Counted from the stretch's first letter, positions 1-12,199 are shown. The stretch: DNA of 64,000 nucleotides from Forficula auricularia (GCA_024734495.1 JALMQS010000681.1:4527353-4591352); one strand, 5' to 3'. Numbers and translations are program-made. Notes: generated from the letters alone by a model not told the origin.

Positions 1-125
1 ATACTTGGGGGCCCCTCTCCACAAATGCGAGCAATATTCAAGACAGGGGCGAATTTGAGCCTTGTATAATATAAGGAGTTGAGTGGGGGTGAAGCATAAC
101 TGAATTTTGGGGGTCCCGAAACATA
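1..125 (+). repeat. Partial copy of a dispersed repeat
   Basis: Resembles 14676-14760: both have a run like CTTGGGG followed by CCTCTCC, then an AAATTTGAG block and CTTGTATA before AAGGAGTTGAG or a close variant. The window edge cuts the left side. I cannot name the family. Confidence 0.4.
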
Positions 126-376
126 ACAATGAAAAAATGATCAATGAAAAAATTAAACGCGCAGCAGCTAAAATTTATATTTATTGAACTGAATTTGTGT
201 CATTGAATTTGCAATAATTTGTGAAATTGCCATTTTGTATTAAATATATACTTAATTATTCATTTATGTGAAGCAATGCTGTTCTCAGTATTGCCGATTA
301 TAGAATTAAATTCCAGATCAAAAAATAGATGAAAAATATTGAAGCAAGAAATTTAATAAATAACTAGCAGATCCAT
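126..376. other. AT-rich sequence, nothing recognised
   Basis: No coding signal, RNA gene or clear repeat boundary is visible. The right side runs into the target duplication of the SINE that follows. Confidence 0.5.
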
Positions 377-388
377 TTCATTATTATT

Positions 389-619
389 ATTATTTATTTT
401 ATTTTTTTATTTTATTTATTGACACCGGGAACAAAGCCCATTTAGACAGTACATAAGTAAAGTGTTAGTAGGGTCGGTGAGGGAGCCGAGTTTTTAGCCG
501 GTAGAAATTTTTGTTGTCCGAGCCAGGATCGAACCCCGGGCTTCCGCTCCAACATCGTCATAATCGATCGATGCCGAAAGCGAGGCCAGCGCGTTAGCCG
601 GATTGCTAACCCAGCCCCC
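389..619 (-). mobile_element. tRNA-derived SINE with target-site duplication
   Basis: On the minus strand a tRNA-like head is followed by a body and an AAT/AAAT-rich tail. The pol III B-box-like string GGGGTTCGATCC lies near 529-540, and an A-box-like GGCTAACGCGCTGG lies upstream of it near 590. The tail is the A/T-rich run at 389-420. The direct repeat TTCATTATTATT at 377-388 and 620-631 is a probable target duplication, though its simple sequence makes it less specific. This marks insertion by reverse transcription. It has no coding capacity. The head differs from the SINE at 58020-58180, so I treat the two as separate families. Confidence 0.75.
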
Positions 620-631
620 TTCATTATTATT

Positions 632-1179
632 TGGATTAAATAATTGTAATTATGTAATTTTTTTAAATAAATGGTAAAATTACAAAATAGGTTCTGTTCT
701 ATAAAGATTCGCTTCCTTATATTTTGGATTTGCTTGGAAAAATAAGGATTTTATACAATATATCTATAGCATATAGGTCGTGAATGAAAAAAGTTTAGCA
801 AACCTGTTCCTAAACAAAAAGAAATATGGCTTGAGCTATCCAAAGATATTTGAAATTATTTCACTAAATCTCCATATACAATTTAATTTAAAGAAAAAGT
901 GATTTAATATATATCTAATGTATTGATGATTTGACAATCTTTAATGTTTAAGCTAGAGTTAAAGCTTTGTCCAGGGTACAGTGTTTTAATTAAAACATCT
1001 CAGCTTTCTGCTTGGTTTACAGTTTATTAATTAAACCGATCTGCTATTGAAAAAAAATATAAGCCAAATAATCCACTTATATCATTAATAAATAATTTTT
1101 TCACACATCACTCTATCTATGTAAAATTTTGAACTTTTTCAAGTACAATGGACAGTATAACGCTGCTCCCATAAAATTG
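632..1179. other. AT-rich sequence, nothing recognised
   Basis: No coding signal or clear repeat boundary is visible. Confidence 0.4.
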
Positions 1180-2330
1180 GGAAAAAATAAAAAATTAGAT
1201 CATTTTGATTTGGAAATTTTATTATCAAATTAAATACGCCCAGCAGGCTTTTGCTTGCAAGCCTACCGAGAAAATTTTATAAGAAGAAATAAATTATTAA
1301 TTTTATTAAAAACAAATTTCTTATGAATTGATTTTCTAAAATAAACAGCCCATAATAAATATCTGTTAATTCTTATTTATTTGATTAAAAAATCTACCTA
1401 ATAAAAATAAAATCATTGTATACTAATTATTTAATGAAAAAAATGTACTTACTCGATAAATTTTTCTTTCCTTAAAAGCAAATGAAAATAAACTGCAACG
1501 GATCGTTGCTAAACTTTATCCAAATTCATTTGAAATATTAATATGTTCTAGAGTAAAGTACTTTAAAATATAATTTTACTAAAAACTTTATTTAACCTTT
1601 TTTGTGGGTCCCAAGGTACTTAATTAGGATATTAAATTTCATCAAAATTGGTTAAGTCATTTTCAAGATATTTAGAAAAAACTAAAAAAGTACTGAAATA
1701 AAGTACTAATGTTTGTGAACCGATATGTACCAAAAACTAATCAGCGCTTCATTTTGTTAAAATACTGGTAGGTTTTCAATTTCAATTCATTCGGTGCAAC
1801 GGTGTGGAAAAATTCGTGGACGAAAAAAACGATAACACACATACATCCATCCATCCGCACGCACTTCCAAAAAAATGGCACTTTTTTGGCCTCTCGGCGA
1901 GATCCCAGGTAATTTTTGGCAAAACCGTCACGTGGTAAAATTCAATCTCATTGAATACTTCAATTTGTGACCTTAATTGAGTCCATGGGCTCCGTAGTCT
2001 TTACCTGAGGACCCTTTGAAGTCGCGCTTGCCGCGAGAGCAATTCCAATACTTTCTCCCATGCTTCGCATTGGATAAAGTAACAATCTACCGAAATTTCG
2101 AAAAAATATCATACCTTATTTCATTAAAAATATTTTAAAAACAATTAAAGATAAATAATAAATTTTCTGAAATGTAATTGGGCTAGAATGTCTCACCCTG
2201 GTATAGAAAGAAAAGGGTGCGAAATATAAGCTTGGGCGCTTTTATAATAATCCCGGATACATGTTGAGACAAGTCCATATCCATTGGAGATATTGAAACA
2301 AGCTCAGACACGAAACAAAGAATTTTCCCA
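1180..2330 (+). repeat. Dispersed repeat R2, split by an R1 insertion
   Basis: Two blocks, about 1180-1488 and 2086-2330, match the continuous copy at 46088-46520. Shared landmarks are TATCAAATTAAA with ACGCCC, TTTCTTTCCTTAAAAGCAAA, AATCTACCGAAATTTCG and GGATACATGT. In the 46-kb copy the last two blocks lie next to each other. Here they are separated by about 600 bp of R1. The 46-kb copy also lacks about 130 bp present here near 1325-1455. Confidence 0.7.
1489..2085 (+). mobile_element. Non-autonomous element R1, copy a
   Basis: About 597 bp inserted in R2. A matching start and end are found at 59455-60640. The string ACTTTATCCAA occurs near the left end, and its reverse complement TTGGATAAAGT near the right end, suggesting short subterminal inverted repeats. 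I see no coding capacity, and the superfamily is unknown. Related fragments lie at 3101-3710, 53690-53810, 55290-55430 (minus) and 57335-57490 (minus). Confidence 0.65.
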
Positions 2331-3100
2331 GGACGCCCCGGCGCACAGTTTGGGAACCTCTAGTGTAAGTTTATTTTTGTATTTTACGCCAGAAAAAAAC
2401 ATTTATTTTTCTTCTGGTTTAATATATTTGCACTATAAACCATTGGTCCAGTCGGATATAGGAACCGATATATTGTATCTCTATAGGAAATCAATTTTCC
2501 TTTTGATGTACTCTCCTCCGATAACGGCAACTTAGGTGAAAAACAATTATTTCGGTAAATTTATATATAAGTGCAAATATGCCATTTAATCAAAACATTA
2601 ATCTATTTGTATTGTATCTAGATAGATATAGATATAGATATTGTATCTAGATATTAAAATAAGAATTATGAAGATTTATTTTGCCAACCGTAGAACACAG
2701 ACCTGTCATAAAGAAAAATTTCCGTATAACGGTCGAAAAAATAAATTCGTCGATGAGAACATTTCCGTAATATTAGATAATTGAAAATTGCACTCCATAA
2801 AGGTGATAGTACTCTTAAATTTTAGAAAAATAGAAACTCTTGACAATTTTTCTATGGGGTAAATTTATACGGGGGTTTCTAAAAAAGGCATGGCTAAATG
2901 GAGGTACTTTTAACCACCGGAGAAAGTTGAAATTTAAGTTTTTTAAAGAAGGTTTTCTCCTAACATCAATAAAATTTTATATTTTTTTGTAGGAGACAAT
3001 TTATAGGGGGAGACATTTGAAAAAGGGGCATAAAATACAGTGAGGTTATTTAAGGACTCATCGTAGAAACTTGGAATTTCGTCAAAATATGTCTATTCAA
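2331..3100. other. AT-rich sequence with an isolated hAT-type terminus
   Basis: At 2340-2363 the string GCGCACAGTTTGGGAACCTC matches the terminus seen at 17292-17316. It resembles hAT ends of the form CAGAGGTTCCCAAAC. GATA/TATC runs lie at 2620-2655. The remainder is unassigned. Confidence 0.45.
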
Positions 3101-3710
3101 TTATTATTAATCAGATATCACTTGGAATTTGCAGTCTATGTTGACTTAAATTCAAAAATAGTGATCGATTCTCATCTAATACTCGAGAAATAACCATTCA
3201 ACATTGGAGTTTTGAAGATTGAGTTGTTTACCAAAAATGAATTTAGTCTTTTTGATTTTAAATCGTTTCTTCCATGTTTTCAGTAAAGGTTGCTATTAAT
3301 AGTCAAAACATCAAAAATGGAATGCAATAAGGTTATTCCTCTAGTATTAGATAAGAATCTGATTTTTATTTTTTATTTTAGAAGTCCGAATTCCTCTTTG
3401 TCTTCAGCAATGGTTACCAACAATAATCGAAACAGTCAAAAATCTAATATAAAATTGTTATTCCTCAAGTATTAGATGAGAATCAATCGCTTTTTTGATT
3501 TTAAGTCGATTCCTCGGCAAAGTTAACGGATAAGAAAACAACGCAGTTGCTATAGTTACTTATAAAATTTCCTCCCAAATTTTTATCATTTGACAAAGAG
3601 AAGCCTATTCACTCTTACTTATGTTAGGTTAAATGAGCTATATTAAGCCGATCAAATGAATAAATTTTAAAGAATTTTAAAAAAGTACTTCGCATTCGAT
3701 AAAGTAAAAA
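3101..3710 (+). repeat. Decayed fragments related to R1
   Basis: Blocks such as GAGATATCACT-like text, TTATTCCTCTAGTATTAG and GATCAAATGAATAAA recur at 59515-59700, and in inverted form at 57335-57490. The short open frames here are not convincing genes. Confidence 0.5.
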
Positions 3711-5140
3711 AATATGTCAGATTGATTTCGGCTCAAAGTACAGTCATGAGATTTATTTTTGAGCATGATAATTCTTCTACTACCTATACAATTACACTTT
3801 TTTATTAGGACCAGAACAATCAACGCTGCGAGTCCAAATTGCACTTGGAGCTGCCTTTTTGGAACACCGTTTTTCTTTTGAACGTTATCATGTTCGGCTT
3901 CTTCGCAAACACCCTGCACTTGGTTTATACTAAACTATTGGTTCTAATTTCTAGAATCATTTTAGAAAGAGAAACAGTGAAAATGGCCTCTGCTACGAAC
4001 AAAAATTGGGTTATTTTGGGAAGAAAATAACCTCATTCTAAGCGAAGAGAAACATTCCTGATGCAAGAATGTGATTGAAAATCGATAGGGCAGATAAAAG
4101 CAAAGTGACATCTGACGATTACCGCATTCAGATTCTGGATTTATTTGAAACATGATGAGAGAAATTGAAAAAAAAGTTCGAATAACGACAAATCATTAGG
4201 TTTGAATTAACATTATTTATTGTTTCAATAGTTCATTTCTTTTATAGAATAAAGAACAGAGAGAAGAATCTATTGAATAAAAAAATGTCTATGATTTCGC
4301 GCCTAATTCTAAAGAACTGGCTACTCAAATGTATATGAAAATTTATCATTAGCTTTTTTAACTTAATTTTTTTATTCTCTGTTAAACATCTTATTAAATA
4401 AAAACATATTACTTTCTCTTATTTTTTAATAAATTCGCTTAAACGATAAGAACAATGCGATTTTGTAAGTACATAGTAGAAATATACCTGCCAAATACGA
4501 GTCGGGCTCCAAACCTAATATAGGCAGTGCCACGCACGGCGGAACGACCTTAGGCCAGGGAAATCAAAACTTGGAAAGTGAAGTAGGCTTACCGGGGGAG
4601 TCTAGGGGGCCTTCTCCCAGAAAAATTGAAGCAAATTGCAATAATTTATCCCATTTTTAAGCAGTTTGTAGCTGTGGTTTTATTGAAAACTGAAAGAAAA
4701 AGAGTTGAAATTTTTGTTTGTAGTTATTGCAACGGGTAATTAATGTTCAATAAATTGGACATGATCTTAAGTCCCTAAATTTATCTATAATCAACTGTTC
4801 ATTCAACGCAAATAGATAATAGTATAACATTAATTTTACAACTAACAATTTGGCAACAAAGTTGTTTTTGGGTAAAGAAACGGTTAAATTTCTTTCTTTA
4901 GGTCCGCTGACCCCCTTGATCTCTTGACAAATTCCCAGGCGAGTCAGCTGATCCCCGACCCTACGGTTCCGCTGCCCCTCTAGTCGTAATATACTAGAAT
5001 AATAAAAAGTATACGCTATATGGACAGTAAAAATCAGAGGGTATACGATATAATCCGGGAATAGGATATTTAATAAATGACGAAACTGTAATTTACGGTA
5101 AAATAACCTGTACGACCTAGCACAGAGTATACGCTATTTG
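3711..5140. other. No gene recognised
   Basis: Open stretches of about 60-80 codons at 3800-3930 exist on both strands but have no recognised domain or splice context. GC-richer runs at 4523-4640 and 4910-4985 (CAGTGCCACGCACGG and GGTTCCGCTGCCCC) could be ends of a decayed hAT element. Their ends do not match well enough for a call. Confidence 0.3.
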
Positions 5141-5141
5141 C

Positions 5142-5250
5142 TAAGATCAAACCACAGATTTTGTGACATCACAATTATTAAGATCTCCGGGGGCCCTTGT
5201 CACCCCTAACTGTGTGACGTAATTTGTGGACGGTCCCAACCTGTAAATTT
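5142..5250 (-). repeat. Fragment of a TTACGTCA-ended repeat
   Basis: GTGTGACGTAATTTGTGGAC at 5212-5231 is the inverted counterpart of ATCCATAAATTACGTCAC at 16519-16536. Both copies also carry a CTTGTCAC block and a poly-C or GGGG run. This is a common style of insect DNA-transposon terminus. No boundary can be fixed. Confidence 0.5.
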
Positions 5251-6110
5251 CAAGTAGTACTTTCTTTTTTTTTAAGAAAAAATTCCGTAAGACTGGCGAA
5301 CAACTAAACAAATATCCATACATTGTAGCAACATTAAAAGGGTTTCATTTTACCTTTATTTAGTAACCTAAAAACGGGTCCATTTATTATGTTTGTATAT
5401 TATGACCTTATAGATAGGTAGAGAGATTTTATTGTTTTTTTGTACAAGGTACACACAAATACATTATGATTTATATAAATCTCAAATACTAATTACAATT
5501 TCATTCTAAAATTAGATTTTTAAATTAATCAATTACCCCTGATAAAATTTAAGATTTTAAATATCTCTTATTAAACGAGCAAAAATTGTATATTTATTTG
5601 TTTGTATATATATTTGTTTGTATCTTGGTTATATTTTGAAAACGACTCTACCGATTTTGATGAAATTCACGAGTTAGGGGGTTTTTGGGGTGACAATTCG
5701 ATCTGTCACGGTCTCATCTTCGAGAAAATTGTTTTTGATGGGTTTTTTCGTAATCAAATTAATTATTCTCAGGTAGACAAATCCCATTCTTAGGGTTTAA
5801 AAAAAAGGTTTCCCTTTTCCTTTTGTGCTCAGGCAGACAATGGGTCGGGTAAATCCTTTATTCTCAAAGGCCTTGAAGAAGTATTGTGATTGTGGTTTAA
5901 AACATATTTTGTTCAACCTAAACGTTAGAAATATTAATAAACGTTTTATAATTGTTTTTATAAAGAATTTTATTTATTTAATAGAATAAAAAATAATCAA
6001 GAATTTATTTAAAAATATATTTCGCATAAGCAGGTCTCAATTTTCTGAAAAAACAACACATTTTGATAGGTTTTATTTATTAACAATTGGATGAATAAAA
6101 ATGAATCATA
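5251..6110. other. Unassigned repeat-like sequence
   Basis: 5585-5790 begins with repeated TTTGTTTGTATAT and carries text of the type ACCGATTTTGATGAAATTC, often seen in insect interspersed repeats. The 63-codon frame here is not supported as a gene. The rest is AT-rich. Confidence 0.4.
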
Positions 6111-6125
6111 TGATTGAATCAAAAC

Positions 6126-6220
6126 AGGTGCAGGAGGTGGGGTGTAGTGGTGGGGGATCCGGGGTAGGGCGAGGTTTCGGGGTGGGGGTCAAGCGGGGTG
6201 AGGGGGGGTACAGTGGGCGA
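6126..6220 (+). repeat. G-rich low-complexity tract
   Basis: About 95 bp rich in GGGG and GGGGTG runs on the plus strand, in AT-rich surroundings. G-quadruplex formation is plausible but unproven. A longer block of similar composition lies at 52345-52625. Confidence 0.7.
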
Positions 6221-6319
6221 ATACTATATATATTTGTATTTTTTTAATTTGAAAACGGCTCTCAAATAAAAATCGACCTTTTTATCAGAATTTTAAATTA
6301 AAAATAATATTAAAATAAA

Positions 6320-6745
6320 GGTTTTAACTGAAGGAAGAAGTTACCGAGCATCGCTCGGTGCCTCCAAGTACTAATGTTTGTATCCCCAGTTTCCAAAATA
6401 TATAAAATGTCTCCTCTGGATACATTCCCCAGAACTCGCTCCCTACATTCTTTGTATCGGATACTCGGTTAGCACGTGGAACAAGTCCTCCGTCACCCTC
6501 AGGTAACAGAGCGTGCATTATTCTTCTGTATTGAATCTGACCACAGACCCCCCCATACTGTCTTCCATTCCCAGCCACCCTCAGTTGACCCATCATCCTC
6601 TTCGCAGCCCAACTGCACCTCGTCTCCAGGTAGGGACCTGGTGTCGAGGACGCCAGTCTCCTGTATAAATTGCTGTAACCCGATCTTTCGATCCTCGCGA
6701 CGTCTTTCCTCCGGCACAACTGGTTTCATTTTTCCAATATGATCT
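6320..6745. other. Balanced-composition patch, possible decayed element
   Basis: Composition is less AT-rich than the flanks. Open frames overlap on both strands: 131 codons minus at 6324-6719, 88 plus at 6476-6742 and 76 minus at 6499-6729. Such mutual openness often reflects composition. GAGCATCGCTCGGTGCCTCC at 6343-6362 recalls small-hairpin termini of some insect repeats. I recognise no protein domain. A worn C-terminal region of a non-LTR element is one possibility. Confidence 0.3.
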
Positions 6746-8908
6746 TATATTGCTTTTAATATTTAAAAATTGTATCCAGATTAAATCTACTAATTTCGTT
6801 GATTTAGAATTTATTTTGCCAATGAATGAATTCAGCTAGAAAGCTGAAAATTAGCAAGAAAATGGAAACAAAGTTGTATATAATGAGAGTTTCTACTTAT
6901 TAGTTACAGTCGATCGATGTTTTTCCTAGATTTTCTGCATTTTTAATTCCTATGTTCTGAAAGTAGAAAGTTTAAAAATCAAATAGGTTTTGTAGATACA
7001 AGAACTAACTTTTTTTCTATCAACTATAAACGGCTAATCTGAAGCACACCGATTAGCACAACGTCATTTTAAATCGATTTTTTTTTTTAATTTAAGTAAA
7101 TAATCTAGTTTTACACTGAATGTTAAATTTTTTTTAATTTTGACCCTCGCCATTTGATTAAAATTGTAATACTATTTTTCATTTACAGGAAAATTAATTC
7201 ATATAACATTCTTAAGTTTTTATCTCATTTGGTTGACGAACTACAATAAAATGCTCTCATAGACGGATAAACAGACGTTGTAGACTAATAGGGTCCGTTT
7301 GACTTTTTAAACGAAAACCTAAAATGGAGTATTTTGACCGGTTGTAGTTAATGAAGGGAAACTTGACACATAATTTTGAATTAATCAGCTGCACATTCAT
7401 GCTAAATTTAGCATTTTTGTTCAAAGCGTCCGCTGAAAAAATTTTCTCTATCTAAAAAATTTGTGTACCAAGTTTTGAAAATGTTTTCACTTTTTTCTGA
7501 TTTTATATCACTGTTTATTTAACTTAATACGATTAGTACTTTTAAGGCCTTTATTGATTAAAGGTACTAACTAGAATCTAAAATAGGATTAAACTTAAAA
7601 ATACGCCTTTCTTAATAGGAAATAAATAAATTTCAATAATTAATTTCATAAATTTATTAATGCATTTTTTTAATGTAAATTCTATAAAATCCATTGGTAA
7701 AAGGTTTTCTATTTATATCTTTTCTTTTTTTCTTTTTTTAAATTCATCACGTGCTTCACCTTAGAAATAAAATTTCTTTTTATGGCGTTTTATACAAAAT
7801 ACCTGATAAAATATAATATAATAGAAATTTAATAATCATAAATTACGTTTAATGTAATGTTATAGAAAAGTGATATGAAAATAAAATCAAAGACATTGGC
7901 TCTTAAACGTTTTATGAATCGCGTCACCCTTTTCAACTCGAAGCCCTTTTTAATATCCGCCATTTCGTCTCTATTTATTATTTATAATTTATAATTCAAA
8001 TAAATAATAAATTTTATCGAAATGGATTAATAATTAAAATTATTTCCGTAAAAACTAATTATTATCAACGATAACGTTATCATATGTAATTTTGTTTTGC
8101 GTCAATAGAAAACATAAAAATAAGATAAAATTTATAATCATTTTCATATTAAATTCGTAGTAATAACTGTAATTCTTCAAATGAGATCATGAAAATATAT
8201 ATATATAAGTATATATATATTAATCTACTTATTGATTTTATAGGTGAATATACTCTGGCAGTAGGTTTGATTTTAAAATAAAACCAGTTAGGGCTACTCT
8301 AGAAAAAATCCTAATACAAAAAAATTATTTGTACTTTTTCGTTTTAGAGTAGGTGTCCATTAGAAATTAGATGAATATATTATAAAAGTTTCCATTGCCA
8401 ATGCGTATCAGACTTTGAATTTTTCAAGAAACACCTGAAATTGTTTTTTATTAAATTAAAGTTGTCATAAATAATTTTTATTACATGTTAGAAGGGATGT
8501 CTCAGCAAGAGGCCCGACGAAGGCTGGGGTCGCAGCTAATTAATAATTATTAATAATTACACAGGACGTTACTAAGGAGATAATACCTCTACAAAATAAT
8601 TAGTAACGTAATTTCGAATAGAGGTATAAAATGATTTTAAATTAATGTAGCCTGTAGGGTAGGCAACGTGGTGTGAATTAATGGTAGTATAGCTGCGTAG
8701 GCGCTCGGCGTAAATGGAAAGAGGATAGATAGGAATCAAACTATTGTATTTTTGTACTAATAATAAGTAGGTATATAAATAAAAATTTCAAATATACAAA
8801 TACCAATAATGTTAATAAAAACGATAATTCCTGCAGAAATAATTCATATAATAAATCCCATAATCCAAATAAAAAGAAAGAGAACATCATTTGCGTTCAT
8901 AATTTGTA
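6746..8908. other. AT-rich sequence, no gene recognised
   Basis: Contains TA-rich microsatellite at 8193-8222 and a text like ACAGACGTTGTAGACTAATAG at 7270-7290 that recurs loosely near 45160. No coding signal. Confidence 0.4.
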
Positions 8909-9193
8909 TTAATTTGAAAGTTTATAATAGTAAAAAGGACAAGTTTTTATGTGTGACTTTTTTATTTATCAGCCAACGTTTCGACGACTTTTTCAGGGCT
9001 TCAAATATGTGTGGCCTTGACTATTTGAAGCCCCCTAGTAGCACACTGTTCCAAACTATATAGTAACTATATAGTGCCTATATAGATTCTCGAAAGAAGT
9101 CGGAAATGCCGATGAAACGTTGAGTGATAAATAAATAAAAAAGTCACACATAAAAACTTATCCTTATTTTCCTATTATAAACTTTCAAATTAA
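8909..9193. mobile_element. Foldback element with hammerhead-like arms
   Basis: Long imperfect inverted arms pair across about 285 bp; the outer arm text AATTTGAAAGTTTATAATAG is mirrored at 9174-9193. Each arm contains an AACGTTTC or GAAACGTT motif (8979 and 9113). The centre (9036-9085) holds one arm of the small MITE found complete at 27493-27603. There is no coding capacity. The 84-codon frame at 8809-9063 merely crosses this element. Confidence 0.75.
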
Positions 9194-10921
9194 GGACAAA
9201 TTTAAAGCATTATGACCACGGTGGGTTTCTCTATCTTTTCACCAGTATACCAGAATATTGATATCCAAATATGCTAAAAAAATTTAAAAAATGATGAATT
9301 TATTTTTAAAGAGAACAAGAGTAAGATGGTCCACAGAGCTGTTCTGAATTATACAAAAGTTTGAAAAACGATTGTGATAGATAGAAATGCATACATAGAG
9401 GTCAAAAAAGGGCTTGATTTTTAACCACTTTTGTGCTTGGTACTCTCAAAATATACAAACTTTTAGAAATAATACCATTATAGCCTCAATCCGGCTGAAT
9501 ACATAAATTTTATATACATCTCAAAACATACTCGCAAAGAAATTTTCCCGAGGGGGAACCAAAGTTTTTTTGGGAAAACATCAAAATTTTATAAAAATAA
9601 TGTAGGTTTTTATTAATACACATAAAATATTAAAACAAATGTTATGTTAAATAAAATTTTAAAATATATTTTATTTTAAACATTTGATGGAATTACAATT
9701 AGTATCAACAAGGGGAATTCAAGAGGCCCTTCTTTGAATACTCCCCTGAATCATATAGTAGCTAACCAATTCGAGAAAACAATTTTAAGAAAAAAATCAG
9801 GATAAAGTGTAATTATACAAAAAAAAAATACCTAATACATAGTATGCTACGTATATAGAAACCCTCCTGTTTATTTATAAGCTGATAAATTGATTATTAA
9901 ACAATGCTTCGTGAATGTTTACTGACTGACATTTACCCTTCAATAACCAAGAAAATGAAATAAATTTTTATGTAAATAAATCTCAAGTTTAATTTCAATT
10001 TAACTGATAAATACACGGTCTATTTTGCTTGATTTTTTACTACAACAGATGTTGCTTAGTATGTAAATATATCTTGTTATACCTACGTATATAGATAGCG
10101 CTTAGTACTCACATAGAAAGTCCAAAAGTGATTGTTGATTGTACGCTCGAAATGTAAATATCACATGTAAAAGGCTCACTATTTACAATCATGGTTGACT
10201 AGTTTGCGTGTTTATTTTTTCTTAAAAATAAAAAAAATAAAATTTAAATAAATAAATTTGTATTTAAAATGATGCTACTTGTAATCTAGTTTTATTTTCA
10301 AAACTTGATGTTTTGCCAGACACGTAGACTGAATAGTTTTAAAATAATTCCAGAATAGAAATGGAATAAAATGGTAAGTATAATCTATAAGTTGGTTCAA
10401 ATTCATACATAGTTTGACCCCAAAGCGATTTTGCATGTTTGTGAATTGTAAATTTCTCATAAAAAGAGACTTAAAAAGGTACATAATTGGGAATACTATA
10501 TTGAGGTGGTCCAGTAAATAATTTAATAAAAATTGGAATTATAAAAACATTCAATATCAAGAGATAAAAGTGAGAACGTTTTTCAAGACTCGGTACGCTA
10601 TCTGCAAATTTTTTGACTAGGTAATTTTTGTCAGCAAAAATTTTCTGCTAGAAAGCTGAACAAAGGATCAGCCTATTATTAACACAAAGAGTCAAATAAG
10701 CATGGGTGTGGTGTAGTGCTAGATATTGAAGAACTTGTGGTCCCATTTCACTTGTGTGTATTTTTGAACATACTAATTTCATATAAAGTAAAGAAAATTT
10801 TAAAAACTTTCTCAAAAAAATATTTTTTTCAAAATTTTCTTTACTTTATTTAAAATGTTTTACCAAGAAACCACACCATTCTCCCATAACAAAAAAAATA
10901 CTAATTTCATTTAATATTTAT
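9194..10921. other. AT-rich sequence with minor repeats
   Basis: 10570-10605 (TTTTTCAAGACTCGGTACGC) recurs near 41565-41605. 10785-10850 forms a short palindrome around TAAAGTAAAGAAAATTTT. No gene is seen. Confidence 0.4.
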
Positions 10922-10933
10922 AATGAATACATA

Positions 10934-11231
10934 GGGGTGACTGTGGGTCAGTGGGTGGAGTGTCGGGTCGCTAACTCGAAGTACGCTGGTTCGAGACTGA
11001 GTCTCGGCAGATCAGATATTTGCAGTCGCCTCCTCTTGGAAAGCAATTGCAACCTACCAAGAGTATAATTACCTAGTAACCTCTCCAAACTAGCCGTTCG
11101 GAACCGGCGTTATAAAGTAGGTCCCGTATATCTGTGTAAAACAACTAGACACATTTAGCACAGGTATAATAGATATGTGGAGAGAAGCAAAAACGTCAGG
11201 GTGAACTGATATGGCACTTAAAAGAAGAAAA
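10934..11231 (+). mobile_element. tRNA-derived SINE S1, copy a
   Basis: About 298 bp. The tRNA-like head has an A-box-like TGGGTCAGTGGGTGGAGTG and a B-box-like GGTTCGAGACTG (10989-11000). The body includes TCCTCTTGGAAAGCAATTGC and TAGGTCCCGTATATCTGT, and the tail is AAGAAGAA. The 12-bp direct repeat AATGAATACATA at 10922-10933 and 11232-11243 is a target duplication. The same family lies at 54586-54869. Pol III transcription from the internal boxes is expected for such elements. Mobilisation would need a partner LINE, which I cannot identify. Confidence 0.88.
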
Positions 11232-11243
11232 ATGAATACATAC

Positions 11244-11730
11244 AAATTATGATTAATCAAAAATTACAAAATAAATATTTGTTTAACTTTTGCCTTTATT
11301 GAAAAGGCTGTCGTTAACCTTTAAGAGATGTTGCATTTTTAATGAAGAAAAGTTATCAATGTGTGACTTTTGTAACGTTTGGAATAGACCGTAACCATAA
11401 TAAATAAATAAAAGAAATTAATTCTCACAATACCATCATCTTATAGTAATATTTCTATCTCGCATCTCATATGTAGTCCCTTTATGTAATAGGGAAAATA
11501 ATAACATCATCAAGATAAAAAACTGGGAATAAATTATTTTGATAGGTTCTTAAGATTTTTTTTCCATTTCATAATGTTTAATCCTAAAATATATCCGAAA
11601 TAAATCCCGCTTATCATCTATTTTCCCCCTTTCTCGACATTTAATTCGACCCATTCCCTTTCATAATTTTTTTTAACGTTAATATTCGATGTAGCATTTT
11701 TATTTTGATTATTGTACAGCCCTAGTATTT
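11244..11730. other. AT-rich sequence, nothing recognised
   Basis: No coding signal or repeat boundary is visible. Confidence 0.4.
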
Positions 11731-11734
11731 ATAT

Positions 11735-11990
11735 ATGAAATATGTAAATGATATGGCAAGAGGTGGATGCGCGGTGCGGCAGTGTAACTGGAATGATTGT
11801 TACGAATGCGATGGTGGCATATGGTCGGTCAGACGGCGAATAGCAGCAGCAGCAGGAGCAGCAGCAGCGACAAGGGGGCTAGGGGGGCCAGGGGGAGAGG
11901 GGGACTTCATCCCCCGATCAATAGGAGCTTTTATGTAGCTCGCGGTTGACCCCGCTTACCGTTGCTACTGCTGCTGGTGATGTTGTTGTT
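11735..11990 (+). other. GC-rich patch with CAG repeats, possible exon or regulatory site
   Basis: A 67-codon frame (11735-11938) encodes a Cys-containing start, an Ala run from the AGCAGCAGCAGCAGGAGCAG repeat (11848-11872), and a Gly/Pro segment. The other two plus-strand frames have stops in the CAG region. On the far side, GCTACTGCTGCTGGTGATG continues with TTG repeats. The patch has no second copy in the window. It could be a 5' untranslated or regulatory region or a divergent exon; I see no clear splice pair or recognised domain. Confidence 0.3.
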
Positions 11991-12199
11991 GCTTGTAGAA
12001 CGACTTTCTAACCAATCGACCGGCCAATAAACAACAATAAATAACAACTACACAATAATATTGATATAATAAATATTGATATTTTAAACTTGTACCAATT
12101 ACAAGCATATACAACGTAGAACGAAACGCAATCGAATATCGAATCGAAAAGTTCAAATTGTCGATGGTTTTTATGAAATTAGGAAATAGTGTCTAGTAC
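11991..12199. other. AT-rich sequence, nothing recognised
   Basis: Short AT-rich stretch next to the CAG patch, with AACAACAATAAATAACAAC-type text and no gene. Confidence 0.35.

Noticed and set aside
3677..4153. Overlapping frames of about 60-80 codons near 3.8-4.1 kb
   Set aside because: Open on both strands, no domain, no splice pair with coding bias.
4523..4985. A bounded hAT element
   Set aside because: The two candidate ends are only weakly alike and no 8-bp duplication was found.
10934..11010. A functional tRNA gene
   Set aside because: The cloverleaf is incomplete and a second copy with the same body and its own target duplication shows it is a SINE head.
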